Source: Russula earlei (taxonomy: Eukaryota > Basidiomycota > Agaricomycetes > Russulales > Russulaceae). From it: 64,000 nucleotides of DNA. Numbering within the stretch: position 1 is the stretch's first letter; each line of letters starts with the position of its first letter. The stretch spans positions 124,001-188,000 of the forward strand of contig JAGFNK010000014.1 in assembly GCA_025769875.1 (NCBI GenBank), read 5' to 3'. Position numbers and translations under genes: made by a program. This document shows, one piece after another, positions 45,423 through 57,361 of this stretch. The notes beneath the pieces are model-generated. The model saw only the letters and a program-made list of their open reading frames with translations, was not told where the DNA came from and made no database searches.

Positions 45423-47494
45423 ATGTCAGTGCCCTCGCTACAAAACATACCGTATGATCTCTTGCTCTCCATCGCACAACATCTCGATCTCGCAGACATC
45501 AATGCTCTTCAATTAGTGCGTAATCTTCGGGTTTTCACCACTCCAGGCGCAGTTCCGACTGATACCCTCCTGCAGACATGCAAGCACCTCCGACACGCGA
45601 TTCGCACCCGCCCGGTATATCGGGAGTTGGCGATCGGTCTACTTAGGCGATGCCGTGCGCTCCCTCTTTACGGTTTCAATCATATTTCCGATCTTTCTAC
45701 GGATCAACTCTTCGACGTAGTGAATCATGCCACGCGGCTAGAACGAGGTTGGCTCACACGGACGCCGCGACCAGCGTTGAACGCGTTTGACCCCAATGGC
45801 GAAGAAGCCGTTGACGGGATTGCAAAATCTTCCGATGCGAGTGGTTGGGGAATCAAGTCAACATACTGGTACAAGGTTGCTAGGACGCCTCCAGACGAAG
45901 AGGTAGACTGGCTCTGCCCAATTACGGCACGTTACACGATTTACGCCACGAAGAGTGGCAAGGCAATTTGCTGGGACGTACATCGGGATATTGGCATCAC
46001 CGAATGGAACCATGGAGAACAATCGGTGTTGCGCATGCGTCGAATCGAGCTTGAACGACGAATCGTATATTTTACGATGGCGAAGGCCCTGAGGGGAAGG
46101 TGAGTCTTTGATTCATGTCCTTTTCACTTTCTCTAGTGGTTTTGTGATGTCTTATATCGGGTTTTAATGCTTCGTTCTAGGGATGATGAGAAGGTTACGC
46201 AATTCGAACTCATTCAAATCCATTTCCCAGAACAGACATCTGACTCAGATGAGCAACTTGATCCGTCTTTCTCCATGCTGCGATCGTTCAAGACGCTAGG
46301 GGTCGTTATGAATATGTTCACACTAGATCCAGAAGCACGCTTGCTAGCAGGATTTGTGCGGATAAATCGATTCAACAGCATCGGTCTGTATGTGCTATTA
46401 GACTGGAACAAGGAAGAATATGTGTTTGTAGATACGGCCATCCAATGGGTGAGTGAATTGCAATGTGACATGGATCTCGGCCTGACAGACTGATCGATTG
46501 CGTTTCACAGACTGATACGCTAAATTTGACATGTATCCTGTGCGATGGTTCAATTGTGATCCATTCGGAAGAGGAGTCCTTCGCATGTCAGTATTTTTTC
46601 CCCTTATCTGTGCTTTCGCAACACGTCACTGTGTCTAATCCATCACCCTCGTTTGTACCACGGATAACCACGAGGCTGGAGCCTACGCGATCGATATCTC
46701 GAGGATTCATATTTCCTGTATTGCCACCCGACTCATACGTCCCTCCCTTCCGCCAACCGATCGTCCATAATACTCTTCAAGTTATCCCTGGCCCAGGCAA
46801 CCAGATTCATCCTATCATCGTTCCCCAGGTCGAAGACGTCACATTACCTACTGACGTGAACAACCCACCAAATCCATGGAGTTATCAGCTGTGGTACCCA
46901 GAGCGGGTGCGCTTTGTTCGGCAATGGTGGCCAACACTCCCTTCTATCCCACGACTCAGCTGCTCAGTGATGCTTCTCGCGCAACATCACCCGCACACAC
47001 TCGTGATGAAGTACGTGCTCGCTCAACATTACTTTACCGTGCCGCTGAGCACGTCGAATTCCGAGACGAATGGGAGCGGCGCCACGATGCGGATGTGGTA
47101 CGTGAGCGTTCCGTTCGAGGTTGTCTGGGTTATCTGTGCGTCGGACCATTACCCTCTATTCACGGCCGACTTCGGGCACGCGGTGTGGTTGGAACACGTA
47201 CGGGCAGCGGACAACGAGGAGGAAGAGGAGCCGTACGAGCGCAGGCAGAAGCGTCTCCGGTTCGTGTCGTTTCCTGGTGTGCGGCTGGAGGGTGAGGGCC
47301 ACGCTGTGCGGAGCGGTATTGGCGGAGGTGGCGGTCCCGATGGAACGTTCGAGATGGAGGGCACGGTGCGGACGTTGGCGATTCCGGAGGAGCTGGACCT
47401 TCACGAGGTGAATAAGATCAGCTTGGACCAGAGCCAGGGTGTAGTGATATTATCTGTGCGACAGGGGAAGATGTTTATTTTGAGTTACGAGTAA
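45423..47494 (+). CDS. F-box protein (third module of the chimeric frame, or separate gene)
   Basis: Exons 45423-46099, 46181-46448 and 46511-47494, 1929 nt, 642 aa if started at this ATG. The N-terminus is an F-box: MSVPSLQNIPYDLLLSIAQH, DLADINALQLVRNLR, CKHLRHAIRTRPVYREL. The rest is a long beta-rich region typical of fungal F-box proteins, with an acidic run (EEEEEPYERRQKR) near residue 560. F-box proteins connect substrates to Skp1-Cul1 ubiquitin ligases. The 45 coding bases before this ATG are open and in frame with the upstream BTB-MIF4G exons, so a single 1387-codon product is possible. A truncated inverted copy lies at 42177-42603. Confidence 0.82.
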
Positions 47495-47766
47495 CCGGTC
47501 TTGTCCTGCTTGTTTGTATCCTGGATCTGGCTTCATTAATATAGCTAGGCATCTTGTGGCGAAACGTACGTCGCTCGTTTCGAATGTAAATGATCAGGTG
47601 AACGAAGTATGTCGTATATCCTGCGTGGGCAGAGACGATGTTTAGTCTTATGAAAATCATCGCCTCAAGTCAGCCTCACAGGTTAACTTTCTGATGCAAC
47701 TCTTTGGAACGCAACTCCTGTTAAATACTCAACCCAACCCGACACGACATCGGGCGAGCCATTATT

Positions 47767-48290
47767 ATGCCTACTGCCCTTCCGAAGATCGACGCTCCTC
47801 TAGTGCAATATGTCGCCAGTGAGGATCCCAACTACTTCCTTCTCGTGATCGAGGCAAACATCATATACTTTGAGGTTACCTCAACGCATATAATGTTTGC
47901 CTCGATCACGAGAAGGGACTTGCTGCCTACGAGAACAAGCTGCGCTATGTCCGGATTCTCGGATTATTACTTCTCTGTGCGCCCAATCGGGCTGTTCGCC
48001 ATGAAGTCGTCAAGTAATGAGAGCGACCTCACCGACGTTGGTCGATTCTTTGATTGTTACGTCATCATACACCACCTTCAACTTGGAAGTCCACCATGAG
48101 CCTCAGTGCTAATCTATCTACCTTCTGCCTTGTCCAGTCAAGAAATATAAAGGTCGAACGCCCAAGCCCAGCGAACACCCTATTTTGAGGCCGTGAAAAA
48201 TCAGGTCAAAGTCGACATCTCCGAGGCCCCCAAAAATCACCGCTGTGTTTTCCGAACTACAGGATTATCGTGTCTCTAGTCGCAGAAGGA
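47767..48290 (+). pseudogene. Decayed member of a fungal HNH-nuclease-like family
   Basis: Pieces in more than one frame read MPTALPKIDAPLVQYV with EDPNYFLL, then (other frame) LAAYENKLRYVRILGLLLLC followed by APNRAVRHEVV, and after a plausible intron KKYKGRTPKPSEHP and ISEAPKNH with RCVF. This order resembles an expanded basidiomycete family with an N-terminal helical part and a C-terminal HNH domain, from memory only. The HNH core is missing, the frame changes at the palindrome and stops follow, so it is broken. Confidence 0.42.
47838..47916. repeat. 79-bp near-perfect palindrome
   Basis: Arms of 39 bp meet at a single central T (47877). They pair with three mismatches. The outer part CTTCTCGTGATCGAGGCAAA pairs perfectly with its partner. 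The centre reads TTGAGGTTACCTCAA. It lies inside the decayed HNH-family gene and coincides with its frame change. Confidence 0.85.
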
Positions 48291-48625
48291 TCATTATGAG
48301 GTCAAATGTTACGGTAATGCCGACTTGACTGCACTAGCGTGACTCATGACATAATTAATGCGATCATACGTACATTCGCGCACAGCGCGTACAAAGACTA
48401 CCCACGTACCCTGCTGCACTTCAATCTCAAGCGTTGCCTATTAACGGCTATATAAACGTACACGACCTGCCGTATCCAAGTGATAAAAGGCGTTCAATAC
48501 CGGTGAAACACTCGCAGGTTGGAGAGCTGTGTATTTGCCGGCGAACGCGCCGGCGAGAACGGGTTGATAACCGACACGAGCTGTGCTGTCAGAGACTCTG
48601 GATTTGTACAATGAGGAATTGCTTC

Positions 48626-49930
48626 TCATCCTAGTTGTTCCAGTCCGAATGATTTATCAAACAAAATGAACTGCTGCCAAGGTGTCAAGGAGGCGATATT
48701 GCTTACCGTGAACTGTTCGTCTGTCGGCAATGGTCAGGAATATGTCATCGCGAGCGGACGAAGGTGACTTACCATCCTTATCGTTGTGGAAATTCTTGAG
48801 GAAAACAAGCAACTTCTCCTTATTTCGTCGGAGGATGGCCTCGATCTGCGGCGGTTTCTTGGGATTTGCGACAAAGACCTTGAATACGTGGAACGCCTCA
48901 AATTGAATGTTCTTGCTCTTATCACGGAGAAGGTTCATCATCATCTTGAGGTTGGCATCGTTTGCGATATAGCGTGTCATGACATTGAAATTGGCACGGT
49001 CCAGAAGGATTTCACCGAGCAGCTTGAGCGACTGTCGCTTCGTTACGTAGTTGTTTGACAAGATGAGGGTCGTGAATGAGTTGAAGAATCGGTCGTAGTT
49101 TTTGTCCAAGTATTCTGCGACCACCGGTTTATGCCGCGTGAGGGTTTCCTTTAGACTTGTGTAGGCATCCGTGGAAATGCCGAATGTCGTTGTCTCGATG
49201 TAATGGGGGTATTTATAGAACCTACAAAAACAGAACGGTCAACAGGGGGCACAAGGGACGAAGCGGGGCGAAGGATGTACTGCTCTGAATACAGGAGAAT
49301 CTTGCATAACGGTTCGTGACGGAGCATTTCGCGCAGGATCATGCCGGTGTTGAGCGCGATGTCTTCGTTCTCGTATCCGGCAAGGGCGGCAAAGAGCACC
49401 TCGCGCTTCCCGGAGATGTATTCGACCGTCGGCCAGCGCGCACCGATTTGCCTCTTAAGTAGATTGTTGAAGATCTGCACGACATCCTTCCTGGCCTCGA
49501 AATCGAAGCGCGCGATGTGTACGACGAGTAGGTGCAGTAGATCGGTGCTGTAAGTTTCCTGCGCGAGCTGGGCGAGAAGCTCCGGCACGGGCTCTGGGAA
49601 GGGGGGGAAGAGGGAGAGAGGCAAAAAAAGACGTCAGACAGAGGCGCGTTAAGGGGTCCAAACACGAGCAGAGAAAGCGCAACGCACCACCATCACCATT
49701 GAGCATGCCCTTTATCTGCTGCAGGTACTTGCTGACCTCTTCGCTGGCCTATCGGAGGTAGGAGGGCGGCACCCAAGGATACGTCAGAGTGGGTTCAATG
49801 CGGACCCGCGCCAGATCGTTACCTTTTTCCTTGGCTCACCTGGCGGGACTGACTCGAGTTTGAGGATGTAGTCTCGCAGGCCGCGCACGAGATCGGTGGG
49901 CGTGCGTTGCTTCGTCTTGAAGAAGTTCAT
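48626..49930 (-). CDS. HYM1: Mo25/Hym1 scaffold protein
   Basis: Starts [20 protein letters not shown] at 49930; later exons code [22 protein letters not shown], then [40 protein letters not shown], the junction [15 protein letters not shown], then [20 protein letters not shown] and [20 protein letters not shown], all Mo25 hallmarks. Mo25/Hym1 is an armadillo-like scaffold that activates STE20-family kinases and, in fungi, belongs to the RAM/MOR network for polarity and septation. Introns are 50-90 bp. The last exon is uncertain: after DEQF the frame may run on or splice to the stop at 48628-48626, so the final residues are provisional. Confidence 0.9.
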
Positions 49931-50547
49931 GGGCGTCACTGCAGGAGTACGGAAGAAGAGCGGTGCGCACGAAGGCGTTAGGGGATTAAGGAGGAGGGAG
50001 GGTGAGCGTTTGTGGACGCGAGGGCGATCACGGTTGGTTTCTTGACCAGAATGCCGGCATCAGCCTGATTTGTATCTCTACCGCGCCCTTCACAAAAAAT
50101 TTCGGTTTCTTTTCCTCGTCACAGTGGATGGACCTCGGGACCCGAGCAATTACGCTCTGAAGATGGATCGATGTTTTCCGCTTGATGAACTGTTCAGGTG
50201 ATGCAGCGGTGTGGTGTCACGAGTAGGAGAGTCAGGAGAGTCGGCGGCGCAAACCCGTCCCTGATCCGGCTCTGACTGCTCTTGTCCATTGACCAACGAA
50301 TACAGTACTGCCCAAAAGTGTAATACTCAGTTTTGGGGAGCAAAGCAAGTCTTGCGTAAATGGCTGCGCGCTGCTGTGTGCTGTGCGCTGCCTAGGTACG
50401 GCCTCGTCGGTGCCTGTTGACCGTTGCTGCACAGCATCTCGCTTGCCCAAGGCTCTTCCAACTTGCAACGATCATACTGTACATCCCTTCGACTTGAAAC
50501 CCTCACCCTCGTTCCCCTGGCCCTCGCCTTCTTTCACAGAGGATACC
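49931..50547. promoter_or_regulatory. Divergent promoter region MO25 - GNA1
   Basis: About 620 bp between starts at 49930 (-) and 50548 (+). No repeat or RNA gene recognised. Confidence 0.35.
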
Positions 50548-51325
50548 ATGTCTTTCACGCCCGACGACGCTCTCGATCTCCTTTTCCCCGCAGAGCTCAT
50601 CCCTCAACACGTCAAGGACGAGCTACCGCCAGATCTCCACGTGCGTCCAGTAACAAAACTCATTTGATTTTTTTTTCGACTCAAACGTGCCCCCCCCCCC
50701 CCAATCTTCCCTTTCCGCAGATTCGCCCGTTGGCCTCGACGGACTACGAGCGCGGCCACCTCTCCGTGCTCTCCGTGCTCACCCAAGCGCCCGACGTGGG
50801 CGCCCAAGCGTGGGCGGCTCAGTTCAACTCCATGCGCGGCGGCGGCGCTGGCGGGGTGCCGGCGACGTACTACATCCTCGTCGTCGTCTCGCGCGAGACG
50901 GACCGGATCGTCGGCACGGGCGGCGTCTTCATCGAGCGCAAGTTCTTGCGCGGGCTCGGCAGCGTCGGGCACATCGAAGACATCGCCGTCGCCCGTGAGA
51001 TGCAGGGAAAGAAGCTTGGCCTCCGCATAATCCAAGCGCTCACCCACGTCTCCGAGGGCGTGGGTTGCTACAAGACCATCCTCAACTGCAGTGAGGCCAA
51101 CATTGGTTCGTCTGTTGCTCGGATGCGCCAGTGAATGCCGCCTCGCTGATCCCTTCTCTTGCTTCCTTTCTCAGCGTTTTACGAAAAGTGCGGCTATGAG
51201 AAACGGGAGGTCGAAATGGTGATTGCCGTATGCCTGATGTTCACACCTACCTGTTGACCCTTTATTTCAGGCAAAGTACGCCATCGGGCGTGCACATACC
51301 CCCAGGCTCTGAGGCCCCAAGATAA
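50548..51325 (+). CDS. GNA1: Glucosamine-6-phosphate N-acetyltransferase
   Basis: Exons 50548-50640, 50721-51105, 51175-51218, 51272-51325, total 576 nt, 191 aa. A GNAT-fold enzyme: LRPL-like entry, the acceptor-side HIEDIAVAREMQGKKLGLRI (acetyl-CoA loop with Q-x-x-x-x-G), then ILNCSEAN and AFYEKCGYEKREVEM, the signature of GNA1. It acetylates glucosamine-6-phosphate with acetyl-CoA on the way to UDP-GlcNAc, hence chitin and N-glycans. Residues about 75-90 contain a Gly-rich insertion (MRGGGAGGVPA). Exon 2 is markedly GC-rich compared with neighbours. Intron 1 carries a T run and a run of 13 C. Confidence 0.93.
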
Positions 51326-51600
51326 CCTTCGGACGGACTTCATAAAGCCATAGATATCCCATGGACACGTATAGCCACAATCTCGTGGTCGTGGCATCTG
51401 TAACTATTATGCATCTCAGGCGCTCTAAATCTTGACCCATTTCAAGGGAGATTGCATGATACAACAGCTCAGACTATCGTACATTTCATAACTCACAATA
51501 ATAATTATGAAAATTCGTGGATAGCCACGCAGGAATGCCAGAGAACGCGAAAAAAAAAGGACTGGGCAAGAAAATAGGGAAACCCGATAGGCAGACATAG

Positions 51601-54133
51601 TCATGTATCTTCATCCTCTTCCTTCAGAGCATCGTCGTCCAAGCCGCCATATCTCCCCTGAGGGATCGGCTGCTTCCATTCCCCACTTGGCCGTGGACGG
51701 AAGCTCTCTCTGCGTGCTCGCTTCGCCTTGAGGGCGATCGTCTGCGGATTTCTCGTCGTAGACGTGCCAAGCGCGGGGTACGAGCCCGACACTGTGGCTC
51801 GTAAGGCGGCCAGCGGTTCCCTCGATGCCGGCGGACGCCCAATCCCGAGCGCGGCCTGTTGTCGTGTCTGAATGGTGGCAGACACCGAGCGGGGCGCTGC
51901 ATGTAGTACGCGCCCGATGGACGTCCCCGCCGTGGCGATGGCAGCAGTTGCGCGCACGGGCACAGGCATCGCGATCTTGCTTGGTTGGTGGTTGCTTGCA
52001 CCCGCGCTGGCCCCACTCGCGGAACGCGGCACGAATCCGGTTGCCTGGTTATTGACGGTGTTGGTCTCTGCGAGCCGCCGCCGTTTGCTCGGTACGGACT
52101 GCGAACGACCCATGCTCGACGCCGGGCGTACCGCTGGCGTGATCGCGCCTCCTTTTCCAGGTTCCGAGTTCGCGTTGTTGGGCGTCGTCGCCCGTGCGGG
52201 AACGGAGCCAGCACGTGCTTTCCCGCCTCGACGGTTTTCCTTGTCGGCTGCACCGGCTGCACTGAGCAGAATTTGCAGCATGCTTTCACCGTGCACGAGA
52301 AAAGGGTGGCCTGCCTCCGCTTCCCACGCAGGTATAGAGGTGAGGAGATCCTGTTCGAGCTAAGGTCTCCGTGTTAGCTCCACCGCATCGCATTGCTGTT
52401 CAATAAAAAAAAGGAGCACTTACTCTGGGCTTCTCTTTCCGAACACGCTTTCGCATCTTTTCTTCACGCAAGAGGCGCCCTGGATCTCGTGGACCACGCC
52501 CAAGGAGGCGACTCTGGTCGGACGCTGCATTTGCGAGCTCCTTCTCCTCTTCGCAAATGTCAAAATACTTGCGTACGCTCGGGAGGAGATGTGCCTTTGT
52601 CCGCCGCTCTTCTTTGAGCCGCTTGATCTTCTCCTCGTGAAGAAGTAGCAGTTCTTCCGTGTGCTCATCTAAGAACCAGAGTCACTAGGGAGCTTCGTAT
52701 GAACTCGACCTGGAACACGCTTACCGTCAAAATAAGGCGTGAAGCCTCCCCGCCCTTCTTCGCCAATGAGGAGTTCATCCCAGAGCTTGGCGATTTCACC
52801 ACGTGCGTTCTCCACGAATGCAGTCATGCGTTCACGCTTCAATTCAAGCATGCGCTCGAGCTCAGCTTCGTACTCGCGGATCGTTTCTTCAGTGCTGCCA
52901 CGATGTGCATCTACGAAACCGTCCATCGCTGTGTCTGGCACACCTAACCGGCGCCACAACCCCTCAAGTTGGTCGTACATGGCTTGGATATGCGCCTCGC
53001 GCCGGCGCTGCAAGTCCTCTAGGGCGCCCCGAGTTGCCTCTGCCCAGGCAAGCAGGCCTGGTGTGGGCTCGACACCCTCGAGTCCCGTACTTCGCCCTTT
53101 GATGAACTCGTCATCTGCCTCGTCGAGTTGCGCGACGAAACGCGCGAATACACGCTGGTATGCAATTTCGTTCTCAGATGGATCTAATGCAGACGTAGGA
53201 AATAACGATGGTTGTTTGGATCGCGTGCCCGGGGTTGGTGTTCGCGTAAAAGGGTCGGAGGGTGATGCCACGCCAAACCCCATAGCAGAGGGCGGGCGTG
53301 AAACAAGTGGTAACCCAAGTGAATTTGATGATGACGACGACGATGAGGGAAGGTCCTCGAGGGTAGGGGGTATGATGCCAAGTTCGGTGTGGAGCCAGTC
53401 AATCTGGACGAATATAGTTGATAGTTGGTTGAGACGCTTGGACTACCGCGATATGAATGAATGTAGCGGCAGGAAAGGAAAGGAGTGAGGCTCACTATTT
53501 CGCCCTTCCCCCGTACGAGTTCTTTCTCTAGTCTCGAGAATCGGTCCGCGTTTACGTCCTGGTAGGGCACACCGGAATTACAATTGAATGAACGGTCAAG
53601 GACATCTTCGGGGAAAAATCCTTCTCCAACGATGCGTGACATGGAGACAAGGCGGGAGGTGAGGGCGATCAGCTGCTCGAGTTTGGTGTGGTATTGCTAT
53701 CTCAATGTCAGCCAACGTCATGGGGCCAGAAGAAACTACCTACCTGCCGTAGCTTCTCTTGAAGTTCAGCGAGTTGATCATATCTTCTGGGGAGGACGGG
53801 CTCCCTACGTAGTTCCGTGGCCGTGATTTCCAAGCCCTTCGTTGAGGGGCCGAGGGCGACGCTGTAGCCATGACACTCCGATTCGAGATTCTCGCAACGC
53901 TCCTCCAACTCATGCACTTGCTTCTTTCTTGAGCTAATCTGATCCTCAACACATCGTGTGAGAGCTTTTTGCAGAGAGGATAGTTCATCTGCGAGGGCGG
54001 TAGGGGGTAGACCGAGTTGGGCATGGAGGGTCGGGAGAAGCTGTGTCTGTGTTTGGAGATGAGTATGTAGGGAGTTGAGAAGAGAGGTAATCGTAGGCTG
54101 CGATGTCATATCCTCCCGTGAGTCGTGCGGCAT
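51601..54133 (-). CDS. ASE1: Ase1/PRC1/MAP65 microtubule-bundling protein
   Basis: Minus-strand gene with several short introns. The N-terminal part (MTSQPTITSLLNSLHTHL, with an upstream in-frame ATG at 54133) is a coiled coil (SSLQKALTRCVEDQISSRKK, ELEERCENLESECHGY). The middle has Ase1 features: LEQLIALTSRLVSMSR, ADRFSRLEKELVRGK, IDWLHTELGI, then helices LEDLQRRREAHIQAMYDQL, GLWRRLGVP and FVENARGEIAKLWDELLIG. The C-terminus is basic and Ser/Ala-rich and ends in an acidic run near the stop at 51603-51601. Ase1 crosslinks antiparallel microtubules in the spindle midzone and is controlled by Cdk and Aurora phosphorylation. Start could be 54133 or the internal Met eight codons later. Confidence 0.9.
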
Positions 54134-54237
54134 CAGCCCGGGGACGCAGTAGTCTCTGTCGTTCACAACACCAATGACGACAACGCACGACGCGACCAAA
54201 ACGCGTCAAAGTCAACATCACGTGATGGTATGCCTGG

Positions 54238-56437
54238 TTAGAAACTCGCTTGAATAGCCTCCCGCTCTACCACACTTCCCCGCGCTGCCCATCTCTTAAC
54301 ATCTTCCTGTCCATCTACCTTGAGATCTTCCTGTTCAGCAGGCAGGCCCCAACCACCTCCACCGGGTGTCTCAATCCGTAGGCGGTCCCCTTTACCAATG
54401 CGGATCGTGGCCTTCCCACCCACATTAATCTCGCGTGCTTTTGGTGAATCACGCTCTGGGGCGTCTCCATCCTCTTCACGTCCTTGCTTGACCCAAGTGT
54501 TGCGTCCAAGTCCCCCAGGCGTGCCACCTTCGAGACCGTATGGCGCTCGCGCCCGCCGCTATGAGGACGCGTTAGATTGCGACGAGGTATAGACCAAGTT
54601 GAGTACCTCAGATAAAATGGATACTTGCAATGGTTCCAAGAATTCGAGTTCACGGATCACACCCTCTCCCCCGCGGAACTTCCCATCCCCAGCAGAGTCC
54701 TGGCGCAGTCCAAAGGTATGCACAAGCACCGGGTATCGTCGCTCAAGTATTTCCACATCACCGATACGGGTGTTTGTTATGTGTGTGTGGACCCCTGACG
54801 TCCCGTGCCACTTTGGGCCTGCCCCTGAACCTCCCGCAATCGTCTATGTGGCCAGTCAGCATTGGCGCAGAAAATAAAAACGCCACGTACTTCGTAATAC
54901 CCCCACCCTGCAACAGCGCAACCATCGCCGACTTTACCACCTGCGCCGAAAGTCAAATTGTTTGTGCATCCTTGACTGGCGGCGCAGGCATTGAATGCTC
55001 GTAGCACAACGTCTACGATGCGCTGCGATGTAAGCACATTACCCCCACAGACTGCCGCAGTGCGCGATGGGGCCAATAGGCTGCCGCTGGGTATCCGAAC
55101 TTCCACCAAAAGTGAACAAGGATAACGATCCAAGAAGACAAGGACCTACTGTCAAGAGGGACCAGGCAACCAGCATTCAGAGGGATGTCAACGTCCAACA
55201 TTGCACGCATGCAATATATTACTGATGAGTGGACGACTGAGATAGGTGCGTTGAGGTTTCCTCGAACTTCGCACCCTGTTCCCTCGAAGTCGAATACGGC
55301 GGAGTCATCGTCCTCATTTATCTCAACTCGAAGACAAATCTGTGATTTCCGTGGACAAGTCAGAATGTCTTCCTCCTCATGTTACAGGGGGGAACATGCC
55401 GGGGTGCCATCATCCAAATAATCGATCGCGCTCAGGGTGTTGGTACCCAACTTCTTAGCTACATCATGGAGAAGGTTGCGTACAGCGCGTTCTGCATTGT
55501 TTCGGATATGATACATGTATTGTTGAACGATTTTCAGGCCATAATCATCGACGACTACGATGAGGGATGGATAAATCACGAAGGTCCCGACAAATGTAGA
55601 ATGGGAGCGTACGCTGATGGATCAATTGAATGCCTTTGTGGTTGGCAGCAATTTGCTAGAGACACAATACATTTCTCAGGTATTCAGGGATGTTTATAAA
55701 GCCTCTTTAGCTTACAGCTTTTAGATCGCTCTCGACATCTCGGATATTCCGACATCCAGAGCTTCCTGGGTATTTTGCAGGGTTTTCGACCATGTGTTCG
55801 TACAATTCCTTGCTATCAAACACGCCTTCCTTGACGAGTTTGAAACTGACAATTTCAGCACCCTCCTCGAAGATGTTCACAGAGGTTGGGGGCATGGATC
55901 CGGGTAAGATACCACCGATGTCTGCATGATGCCCACGCGATGCGGTGAAAAAGATGATGTTCTTGGACTCTGAATGAAAGACAGGGCTGATTACAGTAAT
56001 ATCCGGAAGATGCCTACAGCAAGAGCAATGGTGATCAAAAGAAGGGATGGAAATTCGAAAGTACTTGCGATCCTCCCGCGTGAGGTGAATTGGTCATCAG
56101 AACATCACCTTCCTTGAGACCCTCTCCATATAGTTTCATTTGATACTTGACCGCACTATCGATTTCGATTGGGACCGGATTATGGCGATATGCGTCGTAC
56201 TCACAAACTCATGGACCCCAAATGAATCGGGATGAAGGGAGCGTTGGCAACAAGATCGCCATCCGGAGCAAACAAAGCGCATGAAAAATCCAGGCGTTCT
56301 TTAATGTTCGTGCTGATAGAGGTCTGCTGCAGTGAGCGCCCCATGGCCTCTGCAACACTCATAAAGCGATTGGCAAAGAGTGTGAGCAAGATTGGATCGG
56401 GACCCTCAGACTCTGACATTGTTGTTGCGGCGGACAT
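54238..56437 (-). CDS. Hydantoinase B / 5-oxoprolinase C-terminal-type protein, stand-alone
   Basis: Starts [12 protein letters not shown] and then follows the HyuB half of 5-oxoprolinase: [98 protein letters not shown] and the final [20 protein letters not shown] and GGWGLP. Several introns of 45-60 bp interrupt it. In animals and yeast the ATP-dependent enzyme is one chain of about 1290 aa with an N-terminal HyuA half that opens 5-oxoproline to glutamate. Here that half is absent, and upstream sequence beyond 56.5 kb is repeat-derived. It may act as a separate B subunit or be the remainder of a truncated fusion. Confidence 0.82.
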
Positions 56438-57005
56438 TGGGAAATTTCAGTTGCGCCAACTCGGATGGAGCGAAACAGAGTAGAGTAGTCGATGATGCGG
56501 CAATTATTATTTGTCGTTTTCACGTGACCTTGCACTTACTGTCCACTTTCACCCCATAATTACACCATGCTTGTGAGGCTGCCAAAAAATGTGGGTGCAA
56601 GCCTTGCATATCTCACCAGCATGCTCAAGCTCTGTTTCAAGTTAGTGATGAGGATGATGGAAGTTTCATGGAGTCCTTGGGCAAGAGTTCCAAAGATGAT
56701 GAGCATGATGCTGTGGTTGATAATGCAGAAGTGAGCTCAACTATTTCCACTCAGATTGAGTATCTGAGCCTGCTGGCCAGGAAACTCATGTGACTTGTAC
56801 CAGCCCCACATGTCCTCCTTCCCATTGCCTTCATTCTCCTTGTTTCCAACCCCAACTATTGTCTCTCCTTTCACCTTCATTTTCTTTCCCTCTCATGCTC
56901 TAATCTCAATGTCATCCCCTCACACTCCCTACTCCATGTCAGCAGACAGTGACAACAGCTCAGTTTGATTGCCTTCAACATCACTTGCCTTGTTGCTCAA
57001 TGCCA
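56438..57005. other. Upstream flank of the hydantoinase-B gene, passing into repeats
   Basis: No gene supported. From about 56.55 kb the sequence is CpG-poor and similar in texture to the 33-35 kb island, so the promoter of the adjacent gene can be at most about 110 bp of ordinary DNA. Confidence 0.35.
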
Positions 57006-57019
57006 CATTTGTCAGTCTA

Positions 57020-57190
57020 CTCTAAGGGCCTTATGGCAGACTATAAGGACGACTCTAAGGGCCTTATGGAGGACTATAAGGATGACTCTAGGGGCCTTAT
57101 GGCAGACTATAAGGACGACTCTAAGGACCTTATGGCGGACTATAACACAACTCTAAGGGCCTTATGGCGGACTATAAGGACAACTCTGAT
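57020..57190. repeat. Minisatellite, 33-bp unit, about five copies
   Basis: The unit ACTCTAAGGGCCTTATGGCA + GACTATAAGGACG recurs about five times with small changes. As 33 is a multiple of three, frames stay open and one reads an 11-residue repeat (GLMADYKDDSK). It lies in non-genic repeat DNA, so translation is not expected. Confidence 0.85.
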
Positions 57191-57361
57191 GACCTTACAA
57201 GAGTCTATTGTATGAGTCTAGACCCCTTCCCAGTCTTCAAGTCACACCTTGACTCCTCCATGCTTCAACCTATGGCACAACATCATCCTCATCCAACTGC
57301 ACCTCACACTCCCTGGTCTACACCCATCCCCTGCACCACCAGACCTTATAGGTAATAGATA

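Larger units (their letters stand above)
47495..48625. other. Intergenic with a decayed gene
   Basis: Between the F-box gene (+) and MO25 (-). Holds the HNH-family remnant and palindrome listed separately; otherwise nothing recognised. Confidence 0.35.

Noticed and set aside
50667..50702. T run followed by 13 C as a regulatory element
   Set aside because: Lies inside intron 1 of GNA1 just before the acceptor; ordinary pyrimidine tract, though unusually C-rich.
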